Of a DNA stretch of 64,000 nucleotides, positions 44,475-55,439 are shown piece after piece. Within the stretch, counting starts at the first letter, position 1. Every line of letters starts with the position of its first letter. This DNA comes from Haematobia irritans (Eukaryota; Arthropoda; Insecta; Diptera; Muscidae), in contig NC_134397.1 of the NCBI RefSeq assembly GCF_050003625.1, positions 267,152,070 through 267,216,069 on the forward strand, written 5' to 3'. Position numbers and translations under genes: made by a program. The notes beneath the pieces were generated by a model. It saw only the letters and a program-made list of their open reading frames with translations. It had not been told where the DNA came from and did not search any database.

Positions 44475-44661
44475 ATCGTGCCACTAGAAAAACACAAAAT
44501 AGTGAATTCTTAGTGATACACAACCATTTGTTGTCTTCCAACAAATCAGTAAAACTAACGGCCGTAGAGGATCACTCCTTACAACGACAATCCACACTCT
44601 CACACATTGGCTCAAACAACTGCATTTTTGAGCACTGAAAACTTCAATCTGATGGATCGTA

Positions 44662-45305
44662 CACTGAAAAAAATATTGTCGTGAAGCCAAAGATTTCATG
44701 TCTTTAAAATACGAATGTAAATTTTGCTTAGCATAGAAGACGCATTTCTATAATATAAAGTTTTTTTCCTTGTCCAAAAGTCGACAACTTTTCAATGAAG
44801 TCGTATTGTCCTTATATTCACTTAAAAATGGGTATCATAACATGAAAGAAAAATGTTGTGAGGTAAGGTCAACTTGGCTTTAATAATTCAGAAAAAATCT
44901 TTAAAATTAATGAAATTGTCTTTAAATTTGTTGTCTTTTTGCATGTTGACTACAAAGCAAAAAATCGTTCGAAAATAGGACATGTTTTTCAACACTTTAT
45001 TTTAAAGATGTTTTTTACTTGAAACATAGCATAATTTCTACTGAAAGTCGAGTCTGAATTTGGAAAATCAAGTTGTCGTTAACTCGTTTTTAAAGGATTT
45101 TGATAGCATATGAAGAATAAAAGCTGAAAAAACGAAAAACTCAAATTTGCTTCCTAGAATCAAGTACACAAAACCCAAATTTAAAAGAGAATTGCGTCTT
45201 AAAAGTATCCTTACTTATACTAGCCGCTTCTTTGGCTCGGAATCAATACTAAAATTGTTAAAGTAAAGTCAAAATCTTTGGAATCGGGCATGCTTTTTTT
45301 CAGTG
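44662..45305 (-). mobile_element. MITE M1 copy
   Basis: 644 bp in reverse orientation, ends CACTGAAAAAAATATTGTCG and GCTTTTTTTCAGTG, flanked by TA on both sides (44660-44661, 45306-45307). Confidence 0.82.
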
Positions 45306-46016
45306 TATAGTCCTGACTTGGCATAAGTGCTTCAAAAAATTGTTCAAACGCATTCAAACTTCAGATTATGTCAAAAATTTTGGTCTACAAAATGGTGTAG
45401 AATATAATATAGTCGGAACCTTTCATTACTTAAACGTAATTCCTCTACATACGAAACAAACTCCTAATTTTACTTCATTAGAGTTTAGAATTCCCTTTTT
45501 ATACCCTGCGCCATTCTGTGGAACAGGGTATTATAAGTTATTTTTAACTACATTAGTTCAATATTTAAAGTCGGATGTTTTGTAAGAATTCAGATTAGAA
45601 CAACCCGACTTTAAAGATGAATTTTTGTTTTTCTATTTGAGTCCCTACAACTGAAAATTCATAGATTTTAAACACTTTCTACACAACGTTTTAATTATAC
45701 TTGATGTTGTTGTCAATAAATGTTCAATGTACCTTGAACCCTGGGTTTGGTTTCCATTGATAAATGTGAAAATCAAATAAAATTGTTGCCTAAATTGACG
45801 GCCTTGTTTATTCTGAAGATCCCCATAAGCGCCAAATGGTTTCAAATTTTCAAATAACAAAGCATTTAAAAGTCTACACAAACCATTTGGGCAAATAGAC
45901 TACTAAGTAAACTCCACTTCAAGTGTTTTAAATATTTTTGGGTTTTACTAAAGATCTATTCTAAACCAGTTCCAATGACAGCTCATTGTTTGCAAGCTCA
46001 CAATAGCATTATGGTA
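45306..46016. other. Gene-free DNA
   Basis: A short family A 5' hairpin (45499-45540, 'ctgcgccattctgtggaac' with its return arm) stands alone. The rest is AT-rich and I recognise nothing in it. Confidence 0.45.
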
Positions 46017-46510
46017 TATTGCATTCATTCGTGAAGGAATTGAAGCGTGATATTGCGATTGCTTCATATTTGGGTGAAAAACTACAAGTGGCCATCGTTA
46101 GAACCCTCCAATATTTAAATGTAAATAAATCTTTGGTTTCTCGTACCATTGCACAACCAAAGAAAAAATACTTTCCTCCGGAACGAAGTTTTAGACAAAC
46201 GAAATTCACCTTTCTTATAAAGTATCTTCTCATTGATCAAATAAATCCGAATTTACGATTAGAGTTGTCACACTTTGTCGTTTTTGTCTCTAAGCTGTTT
46301 TCGCTTTTTTTTAAAGAAAATTTTTTGCGTCAAAAGAAAAGTTTGCTTGTCTAAAAAGAAAACTCTTCTTTCAGAACACATGATACTGGCAAAGGCCAGA
46401 CTTGCTCGTGAACTGAACATATCACGAAAACGGATGCAACAATGCAATTCCAAAAAGATCAATAGCACTCCGATGCACAAAAAAGTTAGATTGAAAAGAG
46501 CCAAGAAGGT
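46017..46510 (+). pseudogene. DD37E-type transposase N-terminal fragment
   Basis: Broken plus-strand coding remnant: AIVRTLQYLNVNKSLVSRTI (first helix-turn-helix type unit, frame from 46019), then in another frame ARLARELNISRKRMQQ (second unit) and KVRLKRAKKVV (46275 frame). These correspond to the DNA-binding region that the DD37E copy at 53330 lacks. The catalytic domain is absent here; a SINE follows directly at 46516. Confidence 0.65.
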
Positions 46511-46515
46511 AGTTA

Positions 46516-46824
46516 GGGAGCCACCGTGCTGCAATGGTTGGCATGCCCGCCTTGCATTCACAGGTTCGTGGGTTCAAGCCCAGTTTCGACCAAACACCAA
46601 AAAGTTTTTCACCTCCTCAGTAATGCTGGTGACATTTCTGAGTGTCTGAAAGCTTATCTAAGTGCAATATGGTACGGCGTTCGGACTCAGCTATAAAATG
46701 GAGGTCCCTTGTCATTGAATTTAACTTAGAATCGGGCAGCACTCAGTGATAAGAGGGAATGGACAATGGACTGAATAGTCTAAGTGAGCCTGAAATATCG
46801 GGTAGCCACTATACCTAACCTAAC
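46516..46824 (+). mobile_element. tRNA-derived SINE copy (plus orientation)
   Basis: Starts GGGAGCCACCGTGCTGCAAT and ends 'tatacctaacctaac'. It has the same body as the others with a few small deletions. No clear target duplication remains, suggesting age or a rearranged end. Confidence 0.8.
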
Positions 46825-47159
46825 GCTAAGTGGTTAGATGTGAACAGAACAGTTCATCACTTGTGGTATCACAATGGACTGAATGGTCTAAGTGAGACTG
46901 AAATAATGGACTGTCACTTCAATTAGGATAGGTTAGGCATAGTGGCAGCGCGATTTGTTTAGGATGCCTATGAGTGTTCAGTCGAATGTGATACCACAGG
47001 TAGTGAAAAATCCTCTCTTTTCAAGTCATCAGCATTACTGAGGGGGTAATCCACAGCTGAAAACCTGTTTGGTGTTCGGTAGAAACTGGGGTTGAATCTA
47101 GGACCATAGTATGTATACAAGGCGGTCACCCTAACTAATATACCTAACTTAATCTCACC
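46825..47159. repeat. SINE fragments, head to head
   Basis: A plus-strand tail piece (46862-46920, 'tggtatcacaatggactgaa') is followed by a minus-strand diverged copy (about 46924-47135, 'ggttaggcatagtggcagc', 'aaacctgtttggtgttcgg'). Confidence 0.55.
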
Positions 47160-47712
47160 TAGCTGAAAATACAGCTTCCTTCCAGTCCACTTCTCATGTC
47201 CATGTTGCCCACAGGGCGTTCCAAGGCACAGTCCATCATCAATCACAGCAGTCGCTCACTTCATAACCGCTGGTCGAATTGCCCATGTGAAGCCCAACTT
47301 CCCAGCGGAAACGGTGGGACTCGCATACGAGCATGATGAACTCCGTCGCTCTAAGCCTGTTGATTCTAGAATCAGAGAAGCGATCAAGAGATTAGTAAGT
47401 TACTCGACGAGCACAAGCGGAAGACATTGTAAGAGCACCTGAAGCAATGTAATCTAGGCACAGGAAGAGGTAAGTTGTGGTCCACAGTGAGAGCCCTCTC
47501 GAAGCCCGTTACAATGAATGCTGGCATCTCATTCACTTTTGGCGGTGTGAGGGTGACTGATCCGAAGAGATGGTTTAGATTTTTCAAATGATACTTTGTA
47601 GAGCATTCCGAGACTGGTAGAGCGAAAAGGAGAATCATTCGTCGCATTCGTGGTCTCCGATCCAACGATACACCACAATTTACTACTGCCGAAGCTACCA
47701 ATGTCTACGACG
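47160..47712 (+). pseudogene. Jockey-like reverse transcriptase remnant, part 1
   Basis: Plus-strand remnant with FTFGGVRVTDPKRWFRFF, then VEHSETGRAKRRIIRRIRGL and TTAEATNVYDAL, a segment found just N-terminal to the polymerase core in Jockey-type non-LTR proteins. Stops and shifts are frequent. A MITE (47713-48210) interrupts it. Confidence 0.6.
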
Positions 47713-48210
47713 CACTCAGAAAAATGTGAACCCTCTATTTCACTAAAGCCAATTTAACTTTATTTTAGTGCGTGAAGTTATTATGTTTGGAGAAGGTTTA
47801 CTTTACTCTAATATTTTTTTTTTCGTACGTTAGTTAAATAAACTAAAAAACGTGAAAAAAAACTTATATACAAAATTAACTTATACACAAAATAGTTCAT
47901 TATTTCTTTAAATTTGTAAATTTTACTACAAATGCGCACATCTTAAACTTCGTATATCACTAAAGACATTCTTGCAATTTTGAACTGCAATTTTTTCGTT
48001 CTTACTTCAAAAGTTTCTTTAACAAGTGAAAAAAATTACTATTCTAATAAATTTTCTTGAATTTCTCGAGAAAAAATTTACTTATTTTTAAGATAATGGC
48101 ATGATGTCAGCGTTTGTAATACTATTTAGTTAATTTTTTTTAAATATAATATAAATTTTCTAAAATTAACCAAAATTTTTCTTCCTGGTGGGTTCACGGA
48201 TTTTTCAGTG
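47713..48210 (-). mobile_element. MITE M3 copy (reverse, complete)
   Basis: Ends CACTCAGAAAAATGTGAACC and GGGTTCACGGATTTTTCAGTG are inverted repeats. It carries 'gatgtcagcgtttgtaatac' and 'cttcgtatatcactaaagac', matching 29440-29842 reversed. It splits a reverse transcriptase remnant. Confidence 0.7.
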
Positions 48211-49068
48211 CAGCGCGCAATCATCGAAGGCGCTGGGCCCGACGGAATTTTTATGCTAAGGCTGAATCATTTGGGAATACTGTGGGTCCAGTACAAGACC
48301 AGACTCTCTAATTTGTCTTTGAAATCACACATTAAAGCCGGTATGGAAAATGGGTAGGGCGATTCCACTACTGAAGCCAGGTAAAGACTCGAGCAAGGGC
48401 GAAGCATACAGACCGATTCCTCCCGCCAGTAACTAAGGTACTTGAGGCATTCCTTCTTCCCAGCCTTATGGAGAATATTCCATCTGCCAACCATCAACAT
48501 GGATTCCGAAAAATACGTGAACTCACATCTGATAAAAGTGATACGCGGTGGTATATCAGATCTGCTAGAATACTGCCCTTGGAACTGAGAAAGGATGTCT
48601 CCACAGCACACTTTTGGATCACCTTTATGTGGAGACCACGATCCTCTCAGTACACAGATACAAGTATATGTTGCCAAGCAGTACCTCTTCGGTTGCTATC
48701 GCAGTAATCATCCAAACCAACATCTTATAGATAGACAACCACCACCCAGGATTGCGTGGGTATATCTACAGAGAGATATAGTCTCTAAATGAGGCAGCAT
48801 ATATGGTAGGTCTGAACAGCATTCATGAGGATACTGTAGCTGAAGCGGTAAGAAGGTAGAAGGTTAATCCTGTTCTCGGATTCTGACCACTTCCCACTGC
48901 ACACTAGAGTAGTTTTGAGCCAACTAAAATCGGCCAAATGCAGCCACATCAATTTCTATCTATCAGTGATTGATAGCAGCGTAGCTGACGTGTGTCCCAT
49001 CTGTAATGAAGGCCACAACCAACCAAACCTACCCGCCTCACTACCAGATCACTCTGGACGCATGCCAT
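48211..49068 (+). pseudogene. Jockey-like reverse transcriptase remnant, part 2
   Basis: Continues after the MITE with IIEGAGPDGI, then AIPLLKPGKDSSKGEAYRPI, HQHGFRKIR, a large internal loss, YLFGCYRSNHPNQHLIDRQP, QLKSAKCSHINFYLSVID and DVCPICNEG (the C-terminal Cys region). The order is that of a Jockey-type protein with the catalytic palm deleted. It is ended by an M4 MITE at 49069. Confidence 0.65.
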
Positions 49069-49616
49069 CCCAGCAAAAAAGTTTGGAAGTTCTTCCAAAG
49101 GCACAAATTTAAAAGCACTTCCAGAAGATGCACTCCCAATGATGTTCTTTATTTTAACTACCCTGGAAGTTCTTTTAATTCAATTTTTTATACTTCATTT
49201 TTTCATACTTTTAATGGGTAATTTTAAATTTTTTTTGTTTCAAATAGCTTAAAAACAGAGTAAGAATTCATAAAATGGTACAAATCATTTAAATTTTGTC
49301 GAAAAAATGCTAAATCCTATTTGAAAAAATTGTGCATTTTTAAAAATATTTAAGGTCAAACGTTTCCGACAAGCGTTAGAATCCATTAAAAATTATAAAC
49401 AATTATAAAAATTATTTATTTGATAAAATATCACAGAATTTTTAAATTTACATCCAAAACATTGAATTCGGATCACACCTAAAGAAGTGATGTAAATTCA
49501 GTGCAACGACTGTTGAAATGGAGGACTTCCGTCCTATGACAAGCCCATGTTAAATTCATCGCTTCTGCGTCAATTTTGCACCACTTCCGGATCCAAAAAG
49601 GACATTTTTTGCTGGG
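49069..49616. mobile_element. MITE M4 copy with AT duplication
   Basis: 548 bp, ends CCCAGCAAAAAAGTTTGG and ACATTTTTTGCTGGG, flanked by AT on both sides (49067-49068, 49617-49618). Confidence 0.82.
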
Positions 49617-49669
49617 ATAGTAGTCGCAGAGTTCCTCTATCTGGATACAAGCTGATGTACTAATAGCGC

Positions 49670-49922
49670 AATAGCCACCGTGGTTCGTGAGTTCAAACCC
49701 CGTTTCAACTAAACCCCAACAAGTTTCCCAACGGCAAATTATCATCTCTCAATAATACTGGGGACAATTCTGAGTGTTTCAAAGCTTCTCTAAGTGATTT
49801 CACTGCAATGTAGAACGACGTTTGAACTCGACTATAAAAAGTACGTCCCTTGTCAGTGAGCTTGACAAAGAATCGGACAGCACACAGTGGTAAGAGAGAA
49901 GTTCACAACTGTGGTATCACAG
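49670..49922 (+). mobile_element. Old SINE, left half (interrupted)
   Basis: Diverged plus-strand SINE from 'ccaccgtggttcgtgagttc' to 'actgtggtatcacag'. An M4 MITE splits it, and it resumes at 51688. Confidence 0.75.
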
Positions 49923-50237
49923 CCCAGCAAAAAATAATTGGAAGTTGTTCCAAAGGCAAAACTTTAGAAGCACTTTCAAAAATGTCCTTCCCAGGATGTT
50001 TTTTATTTTAACTACATAGGAACTTCCTTTAATTCAATTTTTTGTTACTCATTGTTTTCATATTTTTAAAGGATAATTCTAACTTTGCGGTTTCAAATAT
50101 ATTAAGAACAGAGTAAGAATTAATAAAATGGTACAAATCATTCAATTTTTTTCGAAAACAATGCTCAATCCCTTCCGGAAAATTTGCGAATTTCTAAACA
50201 ATTGAGGTCAAGCGTATCAGACAAACGTTAGAATGTA

Positions 50238-51171
50238 AAGGGTGATTTGTTAAGAGCTTGATAACTTTTTTTAAAAAAAAAACGCATAAAATTTGCAAAA
50301 TCTCATCGGTTCTTTATTTGAAACGTTAGATTGGTCCATGACATTTACTTTTTGAAGATAATTTCATTTAAATGTTGACCGCGGCTGCGTCTTAGGTGGT
50401 CCATTCGGAAAGTCCAATTTTGGGCAACTTTTTCGAGCATTTCGGCCGGAATAGCCCGAATTTCTTCGGAAATGTTGTCTTCCAAAGCTGGAATAGTTGC
50501 TGGCTTATTTCTGTAGACTTTAGACTTGACGTATCCCCACAAAAAATAGTCTAAAGGCGTCAAATCGCATGATCTTGGTGGCCAACTTACCGGTCCATTT
50601 CTTGAGATGAATTGTTCTCCGAAGTTTTCCCTCAAAATGGCCATAGAATCGCGAGCTGTGTGGCATGTAGCGCCATCTTGTTGAAACCACATGTCAACCA
50701 AGTTCAGTTCTTCCATTTTTGGCAACAAAAAGTTTGTTAGCATCGAACGATAGCGATCGCCATTCACCGTAACGTTGCGTCCAACAGCATCTTTGAAAAA
50801 ATACGGTCCAATGATTCCACCAGCGTACAAACCACACCAAACAGTGCATTTTTCGGGATGCATGGGCAGTTCTTTAACGGCTTCTGGTTGCTCTTCACTC
50901 CAAATGCGGCAATTTTGCTTATTTACGTAGCCATTCAACCAGAAATGAGCCTCATCGCTGAACAAAATTTGTCGATAAAAAAGCGGATTTTCTGCCAACT
51001 TTTCTAGGGCCCATTCACTGAAAATTCGACGTTGTGGCTCGTTAGTAAGTCTATTCATGATGAAATGTCAAAGCATACTGAGCATCTTTCTCTTTGACAC
51101 CATGTCTGAAATCCCACGTGATCTGTCAAATACTAATGCATGAAAATCCTAACCTCAAAAGAATCACCCTT
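50238..51171 (-). mobile_element. DD41D (rosa-type) Tc1/mariner element, copy B
   Basis: 934 bp between TA dinucleotides (50236-50237, 51172-51173), same ends as copy A (AAGGGTGATTTGTTAAGAG / AATCACCCTT). Only a few base differences separate the two copies in 930 bp, so the family moved recently. Confidence 0.88.
50345..51058 (-). CDS. DD41D transposase, N-terminally deleted, frame open
   Basis: Uninterrupted 237-residue frame with an ATG start. Catalytic Asp35 (FSDEAHFW), Asp128 (WFQQDGATCH) and Asp170 (LTPLDYFLWG), with 41 residues between the last two as in the rosa group of Tc1/mariner transposases. A full protein of this kind is about 100 residues longer; the paired helix-turn-helix region is missing, and copy A shares the same deletion. 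It probably cannot bind its terminal repeats, and it may be mobilised by a full-length relative elsewhere. Confidence 0.85.
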   Translation of the reverse strand: MNRLTNEPQRRIFSEWALEKLAENPLFYRQILFSDEAHFWLNGYVNKQNCRIWSEEQPEAVKELPMHPEKCTVWCGLYAGGIIGPYFFKDAVGRNVTVNGDRYRSMLTNFLLPKMEELNLVDMWFQQDGATCHTARDSMAILRENFGEQFISRNGPVSWPPRSCDLTPLDYFLWGYVKSKVYRNKPATIPALEDNISEEIRAIPAEMLEKVAQNWTFRMDHLRRSRGQHLNEIIFKK

Positions 51172-51341
51172 TATTAAAATTCATTAAAACTAATGAACAT
51201 AATTTGTTTGGCACAATATCACAAAATTTTTTAAATCACACCCAAAACACTGAATCCTTAGGAAGTGATGCAAATTCAGTGGAAAAAGAACATTTTCACT
51301 ACTTTTTTGGCGACGTTTTTTTTTTGGTTTTGCTGGGAATG

Positions 51342-51680
51342 TTAGGTTAGGTTAGGTGGCATCCCGATGTATCAGGCTCACTTAGACTATTCAGTTCATT
51401 GTGATACCACATTAGTGAACTTCTCTCTTATCACTGAGTGCTGCCCTATTCCATGTTAAGCTTAATGACAAGGGACCTCCTTTTTATAGCCGAGTCCGAT
51501 CGGCGTTCCACATTGCAGTGAAACCACTTATAGAAGCTTTAAAAACCTCAGAAATGTTACCAGCATTACTGAGGTGGGATAATCCACCGCTGAAAAACTT
51601 TTTGGTGTTCGGTCGAAGCAGGAATCGAACCCACGACCTTGTGTATGCAAGGCGGGCATGCTAACCATTGCACCACGGTG
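51342..51680 (-). mobile_element. tRNA-derived SINE copy (10-bp duplication)
   Basis: 339 bp, antisense, flanked by GCTGGGAATG (51332-51341 and 51681-51690), inserted exactly at the M4 end. The body is little changed from the other full copies, so it is young. Confidence 0.9.
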
Positions 51681-51687
51681 GCTGGGA

Positions 51688-51752
51688 ATGGACTGAATAG
51701 TCTAAGTGAGCCTGAAATATCGGGCTGCCATTATACCTAACCTAACAGCGCA
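51688..51752 (+). mobile_element. Old SINE, right end
   Basis: 'ggactgaatagtctaagtga' to 'ctaacctaac', completing the SINE that starts at 49670. Confidence 0.75.
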
Positions 51753-52917
51753 GCATGAAATGGGTGATAGCATAACACATTGTTACAACTGCAACCTCAT
51801 AAGCCCTTTCGTGCAGCTTGTGATAGCAGGTCATAATTCGTGTCATAGGAAACCAATGAAAATAAATCTTAACCGATTCTAAAACTTGAAGTTATTTCGG
51901 ATATTTTTTGCTTTGAATACTAAACTTAAACAAAAATAACGATTTACTTTGTTGCACTGAAACATCAGCCATCCTGTAATTTGTTAAAAGGCACTTCAAC
52001 TGCGCCTAACAAAAATCGAATTTGTTATCATTTTTACCTTCAAAACGCAATACCATATTTAGAGCAATATTTTAGCAAATCCTTCTTCATTCAGGGCGAT
52101 ATAGGCGATATTAAATCACACCAAATCTGACATGCATAAAAGCTTAAAGGTATAAAGGGGCTTGTCATATAGACGCGTGTTTGGAAAACACAATTAAGTT
52201 TTCTGTATAAATGTGACACAATGTTGAATGGAGAAAATGTGTACTGTAAACTTTGAGTTTGGTATACAACTCGGCAGGCAACTGATAATGCCTAGAGGAG
52301 ACATCACATGTATTGTAATGTCACTTCAAAAAGACACGCAGACAGACAGACAGACACAACTCAAACAACATATATATGGTTGATGTGAAGTTTTCCAAGA
52401 GAGTGCAAGGAGGTTAAGTATACGAACACGAAAACTTTACTTTGCCACTTTACGCAATATTGTTGGTGAAGGTGTTGGTGCTGGTGATTTATGTCTGTGA
52501 CGATTCAAAGATGGCAGAAGTCAATCTTGACTTTATGACAGTTAAGAAACGTGACAAATGACAAAAGTTTTCACTTGCAAATCTTGTTGCGAAATTGTAT
52601 TCGGCAAATATTGCGTGTGTCACACATGAGATAAACACATATTGTATATTTCCACACTTCATCTACATTTGGGTTAAAGAAAATTAAACGACTGATAGCA
52701 AATAACTTTGCATAGATTTCAAAGAAAGACAGAGGCAACACAGAACTAGATATTTACTGGAATCCAAAAATTTTGACTTACCCTTAAGGACTTTGGTATT
52801 GATTCCGAACCAAAAATACAACTTCTTTTGAATAAAGACATTATTTAGGAAACCATCTATAACCGTATCCCGATCTACCAATATGACAATTTGATTGACA
52901 AAAAATTTTGAAAAATA
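51753..52917. other. Gene-free DNA
   Basis: 51753-52680 shows no known repeat apart from a short CAGA run near 52330-52352. 52681-52915 is an M1-type remnant ('ggtattgattccgaacc'). No gene is seen. Confidence 0.45.
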
Positions 52918-53172
52918 ATTTTAGCGGCAAAACTCGAACTTAATGCCCGCTTTTATTTTTGAAAGTGTACGTCAACTCATCTTGGACTACTTATTAATAA
53001 AGAGGAACTAAACTTATTTTTTCTGAAGATCCCTTTGTAATTTTTATATATATTCCACTGTTTTCTTTTTTTGTAATTTCCTTTCTTGCTAAATATTTTG
53101 ACTTACTCGTCGTACGTTCCGATTTCTTTCGACGAACCAACAAAAAAAATTGTGCCCATAATGCCAAAATGA
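52918..53172 (+). mobile_element. M2 MITE fragment hosting a DD37E element
   Basis: Matches 30480-30755 and 15890-15960 ('gaacttaatgcccgctttta', 'attgtgcccataatg'). It continues at 54206-54262 ('caaaacacatgtccacaca', 'gctgctctcaaggc'). Confidence 0.65.
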
Positions 53173-53174
53173 TA

Positions 53175-54203
53175 AAGGGTGATACGGTCAAAATTTGGTG
53201 AATATAAACTTGACGTATTTCTTTCAATTTTGCATTTAAAAAACCTGAAAACCCCTCATTTTGAAGGTGTGTGTGTGTGTAGAATGTTGCTCATATTTTG
53301 ATTTTGGAATTCACTCTTCAGTTGTCAAAATGCCGTCGTCTACAACCATGCATCGAGGCAAAAAACGAGCCGGACTATCGACTTACAAAAAGGTAGTGAC
53401 TCCAAATCGCGATGATAAACAAAATACGACGGCCAAAGCGCGATCCCGGAGGCTGTACACGACGATGCTGACGAAGTTTGACTGCGTGGTAATGGACGAC
53501 GAAACCTACGTCAAAGCCGACTACAAGCAGCTTCCGGGACAGGAGTTTTATACGGCAAAAGGAAGGGGAAAGGTAGCAGATATTTTCAAGCACATAAAAC
53601 TGTCAAAGTTCGCAAAGAAATATCTGGTTTGGCAAGCCATGTGTACCTGTGGCTTGAAAAGCAGCATTTTCATAGCTTCCGGGACAGTCAACCAAGAAAT
53701 TTACGTGAAAGAGTGTTTGAATAAACGTCTGCTGCTTTTCCTGAAGAAACTCGGTTGTTCCGTACTGTTTTGGCCGGATTTGGCATCTTGCCATTACGGT
53801 AAAAAGGCCATGGAGTGGTACGCCGCCAACAACGTGCAGATGGTTCCCAAGGACAAGAACCCTCCCAACACGCCAGAGCTCCGCCCAATTGAGAAATACT
53901 GGGCTATTGTCAAGCGGAACCTAAAGAAGACCAAAAAAACTGCTAAGGGCGAGCAGCAGTTCAAGGCAAACTGGCTTTCTGCGGCGAAGAAGGTGGACAA
54001 GGTGGCTGTACAAAATCTGATGGCAGGTGTTAAGCGTGAGGCCCGGCAATTCGGATTTGGAAAAGCGAAAGCCTAACTGAATATTTTTCCTGAATTTTAT
54101 ACTAATTGAACTTGAAAAAGAAATTTAATTTGATTTTTTAAATAAACGATTTCACCGATTTACACGCGTTTTCCCTTGACCAAATTTTGACCGTATCATC
54201 CTT
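53175..54203 (+). mobile_element. DD37E Tc1/mariner element
   Basis: 1029 bp between TA dinucleotides (53173-53174, 54204-54205). Terminal repeats of about 26 bp, AAGGGTGATACGGTCAAAAT versus AAGGATGATACGGTCAAAAT reversed: one mismatch. The empty site is seen at 15945-15975. It encodes a transposase without its DNA-binding domain. Confidence 0.92.
53330..54076 (+). CDS. DD37E transposase, N-terminally deleted
   Basis: 248 residues from the ATG at 53330. Catalytic Asp57 (VVMDDETYV), Asp150 (FWPDLASCHYG) and Glu188 (RPIEKYWAI), with 37 residues between the last two, which is the signature of the DD37E group known from mosquitoes and other Diptera. The C-terminal helical region is complete (LMAGVKREARQFGFGK). 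The roughly 90-residue N-terminal pair of helix-turn-helix units has been deleted and replaced by a short start (MPSSTTMHRGKKRAG) that runs straight into the TPNRDD linker. Catalysis is conceivable but specific DNA binding is unlikely. The missing half is seen, decayed, in the fragment at 46017-46510. Confidence 0.88.
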   Translation: MPSSTTMHRGKKRAGLSTYKKVVTPNRDDKQNTTAKARSRRLYTTMLTKFDCVVMDDETYVKADYKQLPGQEFYTAKGRGKVADIFKHIKLSKFAKKYLVWQAMCTCGLKSSIFIASGTVNQEIYVKECLNKRLLLFLKKLGCSVLFWPDLASCHYGKKAMEWYAANNVQMVPKDKNPPNTPELRPIEKYWAIVKRNLKKTKKTAKGEQQFKANWLSAAKKVDKVAVQNLMAGVKREARQFGFGKAKA

Positions 54204-54262
54204 TAAACAAAACACATGTCCACACATACTTAAATTGCTGCTCTCAAGGCAAAAACACATGC

Positions 54263-55439
54263 TGTTTTTTTATACCCTAAACCACATAGTGGTCAGGGTA
54301 TAATAAATTTGATCTGCCAAAAAATGTGCCTACCAGAAATATTGATTTTAGACCCAATAAAATATATACCGATCGACTCAGAATCACCTCCTGAGTCGAT
54401 CTAGCGCTTGGTGTCCGTCCGTCCGTCCGCCCGTCTGTTCATGTATTTGTTGTTCACAGGATTCCGGTCGCAATTATTAACCGATTTTGATGAAATTCGG
54501 TACAGGGACTTTCTTGGACACAAGGACGGGCTATTGAATTTGGATCACATTTAGATATAGCTCCCATATATATGTATGGCCCGATTTCGACAAATGGGGT
54601 TACGTTGCGCTTTTTTTCAAACGGATTGTCACCAAATTTGGCAAAAGGTAATCTTTTTCACCGCCATTCAAGTCTGCAAAATTTCATCCAAATCGGTTCA
54701 GATTTAGATATAGCTCTCATATATATGTATCGCCCGATTTTCCCAAATTTTGCCACAAACCCCTAATTTATCAAACGATCTTACTCAAAGTTGGCTAAAT
54801 ATAATCTTCTATAGCACTAACTATATGTGCAAAAAATCATCGAAATCGGTTCAGATTTAGCTATAGCTCCCATATATATGTACCGCCCGATTTTTCTAAA
54901 TTCTGCCATAAAACCCTTATTTATCAACCGATCGTACTAAAAGTTGACTAGATCCAGTCCTCTATAGTACTAACTATATGTGCAAAATTTCATCGAAATC
55001 GGTTCAGATTTAGCTCCCATATATATATATGTATAGCCCGAATTTCCCAAATTTGGCCATAGAACCCTTACTTATTAACCGATTTTACTCAAAATTGGCT
55101 AGAACCAGTCCTCTATAGTACTAACTATATATGCAAAATTTCATCGGAATCGGTTCAGATGTAGATATAGCTCCCATATATGTATCGCCCGATTTTGAAA
55201 AATTCGACCCTAATAACCTTATGTTTGACCATACAGGCCTCATTTATTAACTGATCTTACTCGAATTTTGCACAAGGTAACCTTTTCTGGTATTAATCAA
55301 ACCCGAAAAATATTAAGCAAATTGGTTCAGATTTACATATAGCTTCCATATATATGCATCGCTCGATTTTCCCAAATTTGGCCATACTACTCTTATTTAG
55401 TAACCAATGTTACTCAAATTTCAAATTTTGATGTACCAG
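54263..55439 (+). repeat. HINE-like family C, plus copy
   Basis: Opens with the hairpin TATACCCTAAACCACATAG with return arm 'gtcagggtataata', then 'cctcctgagtcgatctagcg' and 'gtccgtccgtccgcccgtct', and about six monomers of roughly 150 bp ('atcgaaatcggttcagattt'). It is the inverted paralogue of 16955-20446 without the hAT, SINE, AT-run and M4 insertions found there. Confidence 0.65.

Larger units (their letters stand above)
49923..51337. mobile_element. MITE M4 carrying a DD41D element
   Basis: CCCAGCAAAAAATAATTGG start and GGTTTTGCTGGG end. It is about 480 bp without the mariner at 50238-51171. The site in the older SINE can be read as 'atcac-AA-tggactg', consistent with a 2-bp duplication (AG on the left, AA on the right). 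Confidence 0.75.

Noticed and set aside
46275..46649. Single 124-residue plus-strand gene
   Set aside because: It is a fusion of a decayed DD37E helix-turn-helix remnant with the start of a SINE; not a cellular gene.
48267..48707. Minus-strand 136-residue and plus-strand 79-residue frames
   Set aside because: The region is a broken Jockey-like reverse transcriptase on the plus strand in several frames; these frames are fragments or shadows of it.
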